From Halobacillus litoralis (lineage in GTDB: Bacteria > Bacillota > Bacilli > Bacillales > Halobacillaceae): a DNA stretch of 64,000 nt. Where the stretch lies: the NCBI RefSeq assembly GCF_004101865.1, contig NZ_CP026118.1, positions 248,001 through 312,000 of the forward strand. The letters run 5' to 3'. A model generated the notes under the pieces. That model saw nothing but the letters and a program-made list of their open reading frames with translations. It was not told the DNA's origin and ran no database searches. Positions 17,701-26,827 of this stretch are shown piece by piece (within the stretch, counting starts at the first letter, position 1; the number at the start of each line of letters is the position of its first letter). The position numbers were made by a program, and so were the translations under genes.

Positions 17701-18004
17701 TAGAAAAGCGGAAGCGATTGGGGAGACTCGACTAGCATAAGCAAAACGGCTGGGGGACTGCCTTCGTCCCACCGGCGGATTGCTTATGTCTCGAGAGGCT
17801 GATCGCTGGAGCTGGACATTAGAAAAGCGGAAGCGATTGGGGGAGACTCGACTAGTATAAGCAAAACGGCTGGGGGACTGCCTTCGTCCCACCGGCGGAT
17901 TGCTTATGTCTCGAGAGGCTGATCGCTGGAGCTGGACATTTAGAAAAGCGGAAGCGATTGGGGGAGACTCGACTAGCATAAGCAAAACGGCCGGGTTGGA
18001 GCTG
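17701..18004. repeat. Tandem 120 bp repeat, two full copies and one truncated
   Basis: Copies at 17701-17820 and 17821-17940 differ at one substitution and one single-base length change in a G-run. A third copy from 17941 matches for about 50 bases and then jumps to the terminal TGGAGCTG, as after an internal deletion. Each unit contains nested inverted repeats (AGCGAT/ATCGCT at the ends, CATAAGCAA/TTGCTTATG inside), so single strands fold into a long hairpin. This looks like a Bacillaceae REP- or MITE-like intergenic element; no open frame or transposase is present. Confidence 0.9.
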
Positions 18005-18013
18005 CCCAATAAA

Positions 18014-18049
18014 ATAACCGCCCGATTTTAAAAGAAACCGGGCGGTTAT
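18014..18049 (-). terminator. Terminator after dapA
   Basis: A perfect 11 bp GC-rich stem (18014-18024 with 18039-18049) lies three bases beyond the dapA stop codon and is followed on the minus strand by TTTTATT. It ends the dpaA-dpaB-asd-dapG-dapA operon. Confidence 0.92.
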
Positions 18050-18052
18050 AAT

Positions 18053-18928
18053 TCACTTCTCCAATTCATCTAAAAGCTGATGGATGAATAATTTCTCCTC
18101 TTTGGTTAATGGAACTAAAGGAAGTCTTATCCCTCCTGTATCGATTCCTACTTTCTTCAGTGCTTCTTTGACCGGTGCAGGTGAAGGGGCCGTGAACATT
18201 CCATTAAAAATTGGCAATAGTTTTCTATGAAGAGTCGCTGCTTCTTTCCCTTTGCCGGTATCATAGAGCTGAAGCATTTTCTGCATTTCATTTCCTATCA
18301 CGTGAGCAGAAACGGATATGATCCCTTGTGCACCGATTCCATAAGCCGGAAGAGTCAAATTATCATCCCCGCTATATAATGAAAACTTTTCATCTGTCCC
18401 AGAGATGATTTCAGCCATCCCATCTAAATCACCGGTAGCTTCTTTTACGGAAACGATATTATCTATTTCAGCTAACCGTACGATGGTTTCCGGCTGGATA
18501 CGTACGACAGAGCGGCCGGGTACATTATAAACCATGACTGGTAACTGAACCGCTTGAGCAATATTCTTAAAGTGTTCATACAAGCCGCTTTGATTAGGTT
18601 TATTGTAATAAGGTGCCACCAGCATTACACCGTCTACACCAGTTTTTTCTGCAGCTTTAGAAAGTTCAATCGACGATGTTGTGCAATTGCTGCCTGTTCC
18701 GGCTATAACCGGTGCACGACCATTGACGACTTGAACGACATGTTTCCACAACTTTATCTTTTCTTCGGAGGATAGAGTCGGTGATTCCCCTGTGGTCCCT
18801 GCTACGACCAATCCATCCGTTCCATTATTGAGTAAATGTTCAACAAGCAGGGTCGTCTTTTCATAATCGATCTTCCCATGGCTGTTAAAAGGGGTCACCA
18901 TGGCAGTTAAAACTTTTCCGAAGTTCAC
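18053..18928 (-). CDS. dapA: 4-hydroxy-tetrahydrodipicolinate synthase
   Basis: DapA condenses pyruvate with aspartate semialdehyde, the entry to diaminopimelate, lysine and dipicolinate. The 291-residue protein has the family motifs GTTGESPTL (residues 44-52), Y134 in YNVPGRS and the Schiff-base K162 in VSVKEATGD. The start is GTG at 18928 with an AAAGGGG site, overlapping the dapG stop in GTGA; the longer frame to 19153 is a shadow of dapG. It gives the product that DpaAB convert to dipicolinate in the mother cell. Confidence 0.97.
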   Translation of the reverse strand: MNFGKVLTAMVTPFNSHGKIDYEKTTLLVEHLLNNGTDGLVVAGTTGESPTLSSEEKIKLWKHVVQVVNGRAPVIAGTGSNCTTSSIELSKAAEKTGVDGVMLVAPYYNKPNQSGLYEHFKNIAQAVQLPVMVYNVPGRSVVRIQPETIVRLAEIDNIVSVKEATGDLDGMAEIISGTDEKFSLYSGDDNLTLPAYGIGAQGIISVSAHVIGNEMQKMLQLYDTGKGKEAATLHRKLLPIFNGMFTAPSPAPVKEALKKVGIDTGGIRLPLVPLTKEEKLFIHQLLDELEK

Positions 18929-20166
18929 TTTTGCTTTTCCCCTTTCTTCGCATCCACGCTCAGTTGAAACGTTCCATGTAAAGCGTTGACAGCAGGAACA
19001 AGATCTTCTTCCTTGATCAACACCCAAATGGTCGTGTGGGAGTCGGCAGATTGAAGAATTTGAATGCCGATATCTGTCAGGGTCTGAACAATCTTTGCTG
19101 TAACGCCTGGTATTCCCGTAATACCAGCTCCAACAGTCGAAACTTTCGCACAACCGTTACGTATTTCAGGGTCATACCCCAGGTTATTGAGGATTTGGGC
19201 AGCTTTTTCAGCGTAAATATGGTCAATAGTGTATAGGACACCACTTGGAGAAATGTTGATGAAGTCGACAGAAATATTAGCTGAGGCCATTGATTTGAAG
19301 ACATCTGATTGAAGTTTGGAGGGATCTTCTTTAGATTGTACTTTAATTTGAGTAAGTCCAGCCATATGGGCGATGCCTGTTACAGTTCGATCTGAGATGT
19401 CTTGCCCTAACCGATCTTCTTTCGTCCCTGAAACCAGAGTACCTGGCAGATCTGAATATGTGGAACGGACACGAATTGGAACTTTAGCATACATCGCTAT
19501 CTCGACAGCTCGAGGGTGGATGACTTTTGCCCCTTGGTAAGCTAAGTTACAAATTTCATTATACGTAATCGTGTTCAGTGGACGGGCTTCTTGTACCAAC
19601 CTTGGGTCTGCAGTCATGATTCCATCTACATCAGTGAAAATTTCGATGCATTCCGCTTGAAGAGCTGCTCCTAGAGCTGCGGCTGTAGTATCACTTCCAC
19701 CACGGCCGATTGTTGTTACTTCCCCTCTTAACGTTTGACCCTGAAAACCCGCTACTACCACGACATCTTTATCTTTTAGTTCTTCAAAGATTCTGGAAGG
19801 ATTCATCTGTGTTATTTTTGCTTTTGTGAAATCACTGTTGGTCATTATACCTGCCTGAGCTCCTGTTAAAGAAACGGCTGAAATTCCTTCTTTACAGAGT
19901 TCATGACAAAATACAATCGAAGAAATGGTCTCGCCACAGGACATCATCAAATCCTGCTCTCTTGGAGTGACAATGGTATGCGGGAAATCGACAAGTCCTA
20001 ATAGAGTATCAGTTGCATAAGGGCTTCCTTTTCTTCCCATGGCAGAAACAGTGACAACAACCTTGTAACCTTCACTCAATCCGTTTTTTACATGATGGAT
20101 CGCCCGGGAACGGCTTTTCAGATCCCGGACGGACGTTCCACCGAATTTTTGTACAAGTAGCTTCAT
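18925..20166 (-). CDS. dapG: Aspartokinase (DapG type)
   Basis: This enzyme phosphorylates aspartate, the first step of the diaminopimelate/lysine route. The 413-residue protein starts MKLLVQKFGGTSVRD, has the kinase motif GRGGSDTTAAALG, and ends with two ACT domains (DITDIGIQILQSADSHT region) for amino acid feedback. In B. subtilis DapG is the diaminopimelate-sensitive isozyme encoded in the dipicolinate operon; the same location argues for that role here. It lies 24 bases after asd and overlaps dapA by four bases. Confidence 0.95.
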   Translation of the reverse strand: MKLLVQKFGGTSVRDLKSRSRAIHHVKNGLSEGYKVVVTVSAMGRKGSPYATDTLLGLVDFPHTIVTPREQDLMMSCGETISSIVFCHELCKEGISAVSLTGAQAGIMTNSDFTKAKITQMNPSRIFEELKDKDVVVVAGFQGQTLRGEVTTIGRGGSDTTAAALGAALQAECIEIFTDVDGIMTADPRLVQEARPLNTITYNEICNLAYQGAKVIHPRAVEIAMYAKVPIRVRSTYSDLPGTLVSGTKEDRLGQDISDRTVTGIAHMAGLTQIKVQSKEDPSKLQSDVFKSMASANISVDFINISPSGVLYTIDHIYAEKAAQILNNLGYDPEIRNGCAKVSTVGAGITGIPGVTAKIVQTLTDIGIQILQSADSHTTIWVLIKEEDLVPAVNALHGTFQLSVDAKKGEKQK

Positions 20167-20190
20167 TTGGCCACCTCAACTCAAAGAAGT

Positions 20191-21237
20191 TTACAGCCAC
20201 TTATTGGCGATCAACCGTTCTGCTATTTGAACCGAGTTCCACGCAGCACCTTTCAACAAGTTATCAGAAACGACCCAAAGGTGAAATCCTTTATCCTCAT
20301 CTAAATCTTTCCGAATCCGCCCTACAAAGACATCTTTCTTCTCTGCAGCACTCAATGGAGTCGGGTAAGTTTGAGTAGATGGATCATCCTCTAATACAAT
20401 CCCTGGCGCATTGTTCATCAATTCCTTGATTTCCTCAACCGTAACCCCTTCTTTTTCTACTTCCACATATACACTTTCTGCATGAGAAGTGAAGAATGGA
20501 AGACGCACGCATGTCGCTGCTACAGGAAGATCTGGTGAGTGCATGATTTTTTTCGTTTCATTAATCATTTTCATTTCTTCAAATGTATAACCATTCTCTT
20601 GGAAAACATCAATTTGCGGCAATGCATTGAATGCGATAGGGTAGTGTTTTTCATCCCCTTTGACAGGTAAGATGTTAGCTTCCAGATCCTCTCCGTTCAA
20701 AAAGGATTGGGACTGATCACGTAATTCATCAGCCGCTTCATTACCAGCTCCGGAGACTGCTTGATACGTTGATACGATTACGCGTTTCATTCCTAAAGCC
20801 TTACGTACAGGCTCAAGCGCTGCTACCATTTGAATAGTAGAACAGTTAGGGTTGGCAATGATTCCCTGATGATGTTCAATATCTCCTTCATTCACTTCAG
20901 GCACAACTAAAGGTACACCTTCTGCCATCCGGAAAGCACTCGTGTTATCTATGACCACTGCTCCACGTTTTACTGCTTCTGGAGCAAGTTTTTTGGATAT
21001 GGATCCTCCCGCTGAGAACAAAGCGATATCAACGCCATCAAAACTTTCAGGGGTCGCTTCTTCCAGAACGTATTCGTCTCCTTTATACGTCATTTTCAAT
21101 CCTGCGGAACGGCTGGAAGATAGAAGCTTCAGTTGCTCAATAGGAAAATCCCGGTTTTCTAATGTTTCTAACATTTTTTGGCCAACTGCTCCAGTGGCTC
21201 CGACAACAGCTACATTATATCGTTTTTTTTCACTCAT
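20191..21237 (-). CDS. asd: Aspartate-semialdehyde dehydrogenase
   Basis: Asd reduces aspartyl phosphate with NADPH to aspartate semialdehyde. The 348-residue protein has the cofactor loop GATGAVG (residues 13-19), the catalytic Cys132 in NPNCSTIQ and the GAGNEA segment of the substrate site. It lies between dpaB and dapG. A 104-base gap upstream holds a candidate vegetative promoter, so it can probably be expressed outside sporulation as well. Confidence 0.96.
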   Translation of the reverse strand: MSEKKRYNVAVVGATGAVGQKMLETLENRDFPIEQLKLLSSSRSAGLKMTYKGDEYVLEEATPESFDGVDIALFSAGGSISKKLAPEAVKRGAVVIDNTSAFRMAEGVPLVVPEVNEGDIEHHQGIIANPNCSTIQMVAALEPVRKALGMKRVIVSTYQAVSGAGNEAADELRDQSQSFLNGEDLEANILPVKGDEKHYPIAFNALPQIDVFQENGYTFEEMKMINETKKIMHSPDLPVAATCVRLPFFTSHAESVYVEVEKEGVTVEEIKELMNNAPGIVLEDDPSTQTYPTPLSAAEKKDVFVGRIRKDLDEDKGFHLWVVSDNLLKGAAWNSVQIAERLIANKWL

Positions 21238-21304
21238 ATTGGTATCCCCTCTTCTGTATGATAGTTGTAAGAATAGTAAGACATGTCACTATTTTTGTTA
21301 TTTT

Positions 21305-21333
21305 ATCATATTTACAAGAAGACCTGGTATGAA
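21305..21333 (-). promoter_or_regulatory. Candidate vegetative promoter upstream of asd
   Basis: On the minus strand TTCATA (21328-21333) and TATGAT (21305-21310) are 17 bases apart in an AT-rich gap between dpaB and asd. The -35 is imperfect. It would let asd-dapG-dapA be expressed during growth, independent of the sporulation promoter of dpaA. Confidence 0.4.
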
Positions 21334-21341
21334 AAGTGGAA

Positions 21342-21938
21342 TTAATTTGGGTACCTTTCGATTAAAACCGGCTGACGCTGCTTCCCTTCCAAAGCTGCCT
21401 CGATCGTTTCAGGTATGAGTTTCATGTCCGCTACGAGGGAATTCGGCTTTTTAAAAGGATGATCCTGCCCGAGCGGGACAAAGTAAATGTTCTTTGTAGC
21501 CATTAAACGCATCACATTTACTCCGTTCAGTCCAAGTGCATCATTTGTAGAAACAGCCAAGACAACAGGATTCTCATTTCGCAGAGTAGCTTTGGCTGCC
21601 ATCAATACAGGAGAATCCGTCAAGGCATTAGCGAACTTACTTGTTGAATTTCCCGTGAGTGGTGCGATGACCATACAATCGAGTGGACGCTTAGGTCCAA
21701 GTGGTTCTGCGTCAGGAATGGTCAGGATCGGTTTTTCTCCTGTGATCTCCTCAATTTTTTTCAAATGATCGACTGCATCTCCAAACCTTGTATCTGTATT
21801 CTGAACCGTATAAGATAAAACGGGAATGACGGTGGCGCCCAAATCCACGAGTTCTTGCATGATGGGGAAAACTTCATGATACGTGCAGTGGGAGCCCGTA
21901 AGTCCAAAACCTATCACTTTACCTTTCAACTTAGACAT
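21342..21938 (-). CDS. dpaB: Dipicolinate synthase subunit B
   Basis: This 198-residue flavoprotein-like protein starts with GKVIGFGLTGSHCTYHEV and has MVIAPLTGNSTSKFANALTDSPV, as in SpoVFB. With DpaA it makes dipicolinic acid in the mother cell, which is then loaded into the spore core as the calcium chelate and gives heat resistance. It starts on the last base of dpaA. Confidence 0.96.
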   Translation of the reverse strand: MSKLKGKVIGFGLTGSHCTYHEVFPIMQELVDLGATVIPVLSYTVQNTDTRFGDAVDHLKKIEEITGEKPILTIPDAEPLGPKRPLDCMVIAPLTGNSTSKFANALTDSPVLMAAKATLRNENPVVLAVSTNDALGLNGVNVMRLMATKNIYFVPLGQDHPFKKPNSLVADMKLIPETIEAALEGKQRQPVLIERYPN

Positions 21939-22831
21939 TAACCATTCTCCTTTCGTACATTTTGGTTCAACAAACGTGAGACCACATCAGCGATGATTCT
22001 TCCAGCTGTCTTAGGCGCTACGATGCCGGGAAGTCCAGGGGCTAACAAGGCTTTGACTCCCCTTTTATCTGCGTAACGAAAATCTGTACCTCCAGGCTTT
22101 GATGCAAGATCGAGAATCAATGCATGGGAGGGCAGTTGTTTTATCACAGAGGCATTGACGACAAGCTGTGGGACGGTATTCAATAAAATGTCGCACGTCA
22201 TATCCACCTTGTCGATTTCATTCATGTCAATTGATTTCAACCCCATTTCATATACCCTCGCGGCACTTTTTGACGAACGTACGCCAACCAATACTTCTGC
22301 CCCTAAGTGATCGAAAGTTCTTGCAAGACTCATACCGAGACGACCAAGACCTAAGACGATTACTTTTGAACCGTGAATTGTAAAGTCTGTATGTTGAATG
22401 ACCAACATCAACGTCCCTTCCACCGTCGGGATCGAATTGTAAATAGCTACATCATCTCGATCCATAAGAGGGATAAGAGAACGGTTGACTTTATTTGCTA
22501 ATTTCGTCAGGTGAGTATTTGTTATACCAGTGAAGATCAGACAATGATCTGGTGTTCTTTTCAACCACTCTTCCGGTAGATGAATGAGCTGATTTGAGAA
22601 AATGCCCTCGATCTTTCCGTCATCGTCTGTTCCCGGAACCGGAAGAATAACTGCATCCAACTTCTCCACTTGTTGACTATCAAAATCCAAGTCGATCGCT
22701 TCTCTGAAGCTTTCGTTCAGTTGATCGAATCCTGCTAAATAAACAGTTGCGTCCCATTCATTCAGCCTTCGTATGAGTTCGATCTGCCGGGCATCGCCCC
22801 CTATAACCGCAACATGATATCCTGTTAGCAT
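21938..22831 (-). CDS. dpaA: Dipicolinate synthase subunit A
   Basis: This 297-residue oxidoreductase subunit has an N-terminal VAVIGGDARQIELIRRL segment and a Rossmann loop VLGLGRLGMSLARTFDHLG for NAD(P). It is the SpoVFA protein of dipicolinate synthesis. An AAGGAGA ribosome site precedes the ATG at 22831, and a strong sigma-K promoter match lies about 40 bases upstream, so mother-cell late expression is expected. Confidence 0.96.
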   Translation of the reverse strand: MLTGYHVAVIGGDARQIELIRRLNEWDATVYLAGFDQLNESFREAIDLDFDSQQVEKLDAVILPVPGTDDDGKIEGIFSNQLIHLPEEWLKRTPDHCLIFTGITNTHLTKLANKVNRSLIPLMDRDDVAIYNSIPTVEGTLMLVIQHTDFTIHGSKVIVLGLGRLGMSLARTFDHLGAEVLVGVRSSKSAARVYEMGLKSIDMNEIDKVDMTCDILLNTVPQLVVNASVIKQLPSHALILDLASKPGGTDFRYADKRGVKALLAPGLPGIVAPKTAGRIIADVVSRLLNQNVRKENG

Positions 22832-22868
22832 CCCGGATGTCTCCTTTTTCTAGTGTCTTATCTCTTTG

Positions 22869-22895
22869 TATCCTATGCCGGAACCATAAGTTAGT
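22869..22895 (-). promoter_or_regulatory. Sigma-K type promoter of dpaA operon
   Basis: On the minus strand CATAGGATA (22869-22877) fits the sigma-K -10 consensus CATA-N3-TA exactly, and AC (22894-22895) lies 16 bases upstream as expected for the short -35. The dpaA start codon follows about 38 bases downstream. B. subtilis spoVF is sigma-K controlled. Confidence 0.75.
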
Positions 22896-22964
22896 GATTT
22901 GGTTCGACAACAAAAAAACACTGCAGCTATTTGCAAGGTCACTGAAAAACCCTTTTCTCTCTAG

Positions 22965-23085
22965 GGAGCTGTTGAAGTTGTTGTTTCTCCGTGGATGCTT
23001 GCCGCGGGTACGGGCACAACTGACTTGATAAAGAAGGTCGATCTCCGGCTCGCGCTGTTCCCGCATGCGTCACCACCGAACACTC
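22965..23085. repeat. Degenerate Bacillaceae intergenic repeat
   Basis: On the minus strand this GC-richer patch reads GCGGGAACAGCGCGAGCCGG near 23060, then ACCCGCGGCAAGCATCCACG and GAAACAACAACTTC near 22990. From memory this resembles a dispersed intergenic repeat common in bacilli. It lies in the gap between ymxH and dpaA, where no gene is recognised. Short frames in it (for example 22758-23066) are not credible genes. Confidence 0.4.
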
Positions 23086-23246
23086 ATCTCGAAATCAAAA
23101 TGGCACATCTGAAAGAGTGATTTTTTTGATTTATAAATGAAAATCACACTGCGTATACAAGGGCTGGTGGCGATATTGCCGTCAATATCAAACGAATACT
23201 AAAGCTCATGGAGGAGAAAGAGACCGAATGGCTCATCGAAATAAAG
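23086..23246. other. Gap between dpaA and ymxH without intact gene
   Basis: AT-rich DNA. On the plus strand an open frame without start codon runs through about 23145-23300 and reads IAVNIKRILKLMEEKETEW, which has coding-like composition. It may be a gene remnant, but I cannot assign it to a family. Confidence 0.3.
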
Positions 23247-23283
23247 AAGCCGAGTAGAACGATAATATCGTCCTACTCGGCTT
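23247..23283. terminator. Terminator downstream of ymxH
   Basis: An 11 bp stem (23247-23257 with 23273-23283) continues inward through ACGATA/TATCGT. The T-run is better on the plus strand (TTTTTC), though ymxH on the minus strand ends about 65 bases away. It probably works as a bidirectional terminator or insulates the dpaA promoter. Confidence 0.75.
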
Positions 23284-23347
23284 TTTCTTTGATATATAAC
23301 TAAGAAAGTTGCAGTTCTACAGTAGTCTCGCTAGTTGCTGTTGTGTT

Positions 23348-23581
23348 TTACTGTTTTTTCAAGAGAATGGTTTCATCGCCAATGGTTTTGATTTGATGCC
23401 AATCGATCGTCAATTCTTTTCTAGCTGCCCCGAAACCGATCAAACCCTGGTTCAGAATGACTAAGGACTTGATCATTCCGGAATCAGGATCAATAATGAG
23501 ATCTGCTCTACCTAGTACACCGAGTTTTTCACCATTCTCCACATCGATCACTTCTTTTTTCGATAATGCCTTCATCCTCAT
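23348..23581 (-). CDS. ymxH: YmxH-like PRC-barrel protein (YlmC/YmxH family)
   Basis: This is a 77-residue single PRC-barrel domain (KEVIDVENGEKLGVLGRADLIID, then SLVILNQG). The family is found beside sporulation genes in bacilli and clostridia. The start at 23581 has a GAGGGG site nine bases upstream; a second ATG at 23575 is possible. It begins 16 bases after ylxY, where B. subtilis would have mlpA. The molecular role is unknown. Confidence 0.82.
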   Translation of the reverse strand: MRMKALSKKEVIDVENGEKLGVLGRADLIIDPDSGMIKSLVILNQGLIGFGAARKELTIDWHQIKTIGDETILLKKQ

Positions 23582-23597
23582 TTCCCACAACCCCTCA

Positions 23598-24518
23598 TCA
23601 TCTTTCCTCACTTAACAATTTAGGTAAGGCTGCTATGTGATAGCCCTCCTTTTTTATTTTTTCGATTAAATCCGGCAAACTGTTGACTGTCACTTCCGTC
23701 GGATGCATAAGCACAGTAGCTCCATTATGCAGGCGGCTCATCACCCGGCTGATCAGCACGTCTTTCGTCGGCTTTTTCCAATCCACCGTATCAACCGACC
23801 AAAGGATTGTTTCCATTCCCATCTCATGAGCAGCTTCTACTGTACCCTCATTATAGCTTCCTGCCGGGGGAGCGAAATATTTAACCTTTTCCTTCGTCAG
23901 AGCAAAAAGGAGTTCATCCGCTTGTTCGAGGTTGTTTTTCGAATCCGCTTTAGACATTTTGGCCATGTCTTTATGCATATACCCATGACTTCCAATAATG
24001 TGTCCTTCTTCTTCAATCATCTGGATAAGATGTGTGTACTCTTTTGCAAATTCACCATCGATGAAGAAAGTGGCCTTCACCTGATGTTCCGAAAAGATTT
24101 CAACCATATCCGGAATGAACTCTTCCCCCCACGAGACGTTAATAAGGAAGGAAACCATCTCTTTAGCTGGATGGCCCCTATATATAGGCGAGGGCGGCAG
24201 GTCACCCATAGACACCTCTGGCTTGATCAATTTATAGACGAATCGATCAGGGTCATATCCACCCTGTTTTTTCATCTTCTTGTAGGAAGCTTCTACATCC
24301 ACTTCCCGCCCGACAATGCCAGGAGTTTTTTTCCATACCGGGTCTATTTTTGCATCTTCTGCCGCCCACTCATACTTCTCTTTTTCGTCGTTAATTTTCT
24401 GATAAAGAGTATCATCTTTATTGACTGTCACCGCTTCATTCACTGTAAAGTAAGCAAGTCCTAATCCAGTCAGAAAAGAAATGCATATAAAAAAAAGCCC
24501 AACCGCTCTAATACTCAT
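23598..24518 (-). CDS. ylxY: Sporulation polysaccharide deacetylase-like protein (YlxY type)
   Basis: This 306-residue protein has an N-terminal membrane anchor or signal (IRAVGLFFICISFLTGLGLAYF) and a NodB fold. The His pair SHGYMH and the TFFIDGEFA strand are present, but the first catalytic motif (TFDDG in active enzymes) reads INVSWGEE, so the usual catalytic and metal-binding Asp residues are missing. Known YlxY proteins share this loss, so it may bind and not cleave glycan, or use a different mechanism. The start at 24518 is eight bases after AGGGGTGG. Confidence 0.88.
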   Translation of the reverse strand: MSIRAVGLFFICISFLTGLGLAYFTVNEAVTVNKDDTLYQKINDEKEKYEWAAEDAKIDPVWKKTPGIVGREVDVEASYKKMKKQGGYDPDRFVYKLIKPEVSMGDLPPSPIYRGHPAKEMVSFLINVSWGEEFIPDMVEIFSEHQVKATFFIDGEFAKEYTHLIQMIEEEGHIIGSHGYMHKDMAKMSKADSKNNLEQADELLFALTKEKVKYFAPPAGSYNEGTVEAAHEMGMETILWSVDTVDWKKPTKDVLISRVMSRLHNGATVLMHPTEVTVNSLPDLIEKIKKEGYHIAALPKLLSEER

Positions 24519-24576
24519 GGACATCCACCCCTGAAATAAGTGTATGCACAAGTTGTCCGGTTAGACTAACCAAAAA

Positions 24577-24604
24577 AAAAGAGACTGGCAAGCCAGTATC
24601 TTTT
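24577..24604 (-). terminator. Terminator after pnp
   Basis: A stem of 24577-24589 with 24592-24604, with one internal mismatch, lies just past the pnp stop codon. On the minus strand it runs into a long T-run. Confidence 0.9.
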
Positions 24605-24620
24605 CTTTCAATAGCGTCAA

Positions 24621-26741
24621 TTATTCAGCATTCGATTCCTGCTTTTTCTTTTCATCCAGAAGAATAGCTTTGTGTGAAAGGTTGATTCGACCTTGATTAT
24701 CGATTTCCTTTACCTTCACTTTGATCGTATCGCCCATGGAAACGACATCTTCGACTTTGCCGATTCTTTCTTCTGCCATTTCTGAAATGTGTACAAGACC
24801 TTCTTTTCCTTTGAACAATTCAACAAACGCGCCGAACTTTTCGATTCGTTTGACTTTACCGTCGTAAACTTCTCCAACTTCAACTTCACGCACGATATCC
24901 TCAATGATTTTTTGTGCTGTAGTGTTCATACTTGCATCAGTGGAAGATATGAAAACAGTGCCGTCTTGTTCAATGTCGATCTTGACCCCTGTATCATCGA
25001 TGATTTGGTTAATCTGTTTTCCGCTTGGTCCAATAACATCACGAATTTTATCAGGGTTGATTTTCATTGTCATGATCTTAGGTGCATGTGCAGATAGCTC
25101 TTGGCGGGTTTGAGGAATGGTTTCGAGCATGTGACCCAAAATCTCCATACGGCCTTTTTTCGCTTGAGCTAACGCTTCTTCAAGAATATCTCTTGATAGA
25201 CCGTCAATCTTAATGTCCATTTGTAAGGCTGTAACACCTTTTTCAGTCCCTGCTACTTTGAAATCCATATCTCCAAGGGCATCTTCCATCCCTTGAATAT
25301 CAGTCAGGATTGTATAATCATCGCCTGATTTAACAAGCCCCATAGCGATTCCTGCGACAGGTGCTTTAATAGGGACACCAGCATCCATCATAGCTAATGT
25401 ACTTGCACAAATACTTGCTTGTGAAGTCGAACCATTCGATTCAAGTACTTCCGATACTAAGCGGATAGTATAAGGGAATTGATTCTCAGATGGGATGACG
25501 ACTTCCAAAGCACGCTCACCTAAAGCACCATGCCCGATTTCACGACGGCCAGGGCCACGTATCGGTCCTGTTTCCCCTACTGAGAATTTCGGGAAGTTAT
25601 AGTGGTGCATGAAACGCTTGGATTCTTCAAGGTCAAGACCATCCAGAATCTGAACATCACCAAGGGCACCCAGAGTACACACACTTAGCGCTTGTGTCTG
25701 GCCACGAGTGAATAATCCAGAACCATGCGTCCTTGGAAGTAAGCCGACACGGGAGGTCAAGGAGCGGATCTCATCGACTCCACGGCCATCTGGACGAATT
25801 TTGTCTTTTGTAATCAAAAGGCGGACTTCTGTTTTCACCATGTTCTCTAAAATAGAACCGACCTGTTTCAATGTTTCTTCATCCGCTTCTTGTTCTTCAT
25901 AAGAGGCAAGCACATCTGCTTTCACCTGGTCAATCGCTTCTTCACGTGCTTTTTTCTCTTCTGTTTTAATAGCCTGAGCGACAGCATCAGTCGCTTCTGC
26001 TTCTACTTTACTCTTCAGTTCAGCATCCAAATCGAATAATTTGACTTCCATTTTTTCTCTTCCGACTGCTGCAACAATTTCCTCCTGGAAGGCTACCAGG
26101 CGTTTGATTTCCTCATGTCCGAACATGATCGCTTCAAGCATGTCTGCTTCAGATACTTCATTCGCACCCGCTTCAACCATGTTGATGGCATCTTTTGTAC
26201 CGGCGACAGTCAAATCAATGTCACTTTTTTCTTGCTGTTCAATTGTCGGGTTGATGACAAACTCTCCGTCAACTCGTCCAACGATGACCCCTGCAATGGG
26301 TCCATCAAATGGAATGTCGGAAATGCCCAATGAAATAGAAGAACCTAACATCGCTGCCATTTCAGATGAACAGTCCTGATCCACACTCATGACCGAACTG
26401 ATGACTTGTACATCATTACGGTAGCCCTCCGGGAATAATGGGCGAATCGGACGGTCAATCAAACGGGAAGCCAAGACTGCTTTATCACTTGGGCGCCCCT
26501 CACGTTTTATGAAACCACCAGGGATTTTTCCAACAGCGTATAAACGCTCTTCATAGTTTACGGTTAATGGGAAGAACGGCAGATCCTTAGGTTCTTTTGA
26601 ACCCGTTGCTGTAGACAGGACTGTCGTATCTCCATAATGAATAAGTGCTGCACCATTCGCTTGTTTCGCTAATTCGCCGATTTCAACAGAAAACGTGCGT
26701 CCAGCGACTTCAATCGAATAGACTTGTTTTTCTTCTGCCAT
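24621..26741 (-). CDS. pnp: Polyribonucleotide nucleotidyltransferase
   Basis: PNPase degrades RNA 3' to 5' with phosphate as part of the RNA decay machinery and can also add tails. The 706-residue protein has two RNase PH domains ([27 protein letters not shown] and the second with [13 protein letters not shown]), a KH domain ([16 protein letters not shown]) and a C-terminal S1 domain ([21 protein letters not shown]). It lies after rpsO with a terminator between them. Confidence 0.97.
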   Translation of the reverse strand: MAEEKQVYSIEVAGRTFSVEIGELAKQANGAALIHYGDTTVLSTATGSKEPKDLPFFPLTVNYEERLYAVGKIPGGFIKREGRPSDKAVLASRLIDRPIRPLFPEGYRNDVQVISSVMSVDQDCSSEMAAMLGSSISLGISDIPFDGPIAGVIVGRVDGEFVINPTIEQQEKSDIDLTVAGTKDAINMVEAGANEVSEADMLEAIMFGHEEIKRLVAFQEEIVAAVGREKMEVKLFDLDAELKSKVEAEATDAVAQAIKTEEKKAREEAIDQVKADVLASYEEQEADEETLKQVGSILENMVKTEVRLLITKDKIRPDGRGVDEIRSLTSRVGLLPRTHGSGLFTRGQTQALSVCTLGALGDVQILDGLDLEESKRFMHHYNFPKFSVGETGPIRGPGRREIGHGALGERALEVVIPSENQFPYTIRLVSEVLESNGSTSQASICASTLAMMDAGVPIKAPVAGIAMGLVKSGDDYTILTDIQGMEDALGDMDFKVAGTEKGVTALQMDIKIDGLSRDILEEALAQAKKGRMEILGHMLETIPQTRQELSAHAPKIMTMKINPDKIRDVIGPSGKQINQIIDDTGVKIDIEQDGTVFISSTDASMNTTAQKIIEDIVREVEVGEVYDGKVKRIEKFGAFVELFKGKEGLVHISEMAEERIGKVEDVVSMGDTIKVKVKEIDNQGRINLSHKAILLDEKKKQESNAE

Positions 26742-26827
26742 AAAGAACTTAACTCCTCTCGATAACTCTCTTAATTCAACTTAAGGGTCTATGATCAGTT
26801 TACACCCTTATGTATGTAAACATACAG

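Noticed and set aside
17701..18004. Tandem repeat considered as a CRISPR array
   Set aside because: Units are directly adjacent with no unique spacers, are 120 bp long, and no cas gene is nearby.
16921..18009. Long 362-codon frame for tepA reaching through the tandem repeat
   Set aside because: The upstream part translates the repeat units themselves (unit length divisible by three keeps the frame open) and has no similarity to TepA; the ATG at 17643 has a good ribosome site.
18929..19153. N-terminal extension of dapA
   Set aside because: It overlaps the dapG C-terminus in another frame and lacks similarity to DapA; the GTG at 18928 matches the family start.
22758..23066. 102-codon minus-strand frame across the start of dpaA
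   Set aside because: It overlaps dpaA in another frame and its N-terminal part translates the degenerate intergenic repeat.
23703..24464. Plus-strand open frame of 253 codons
   Set aside because: It lies entirely antisense to ylxY, which has clear NodB features and a ribosome site; the frame has no recognisable domain.
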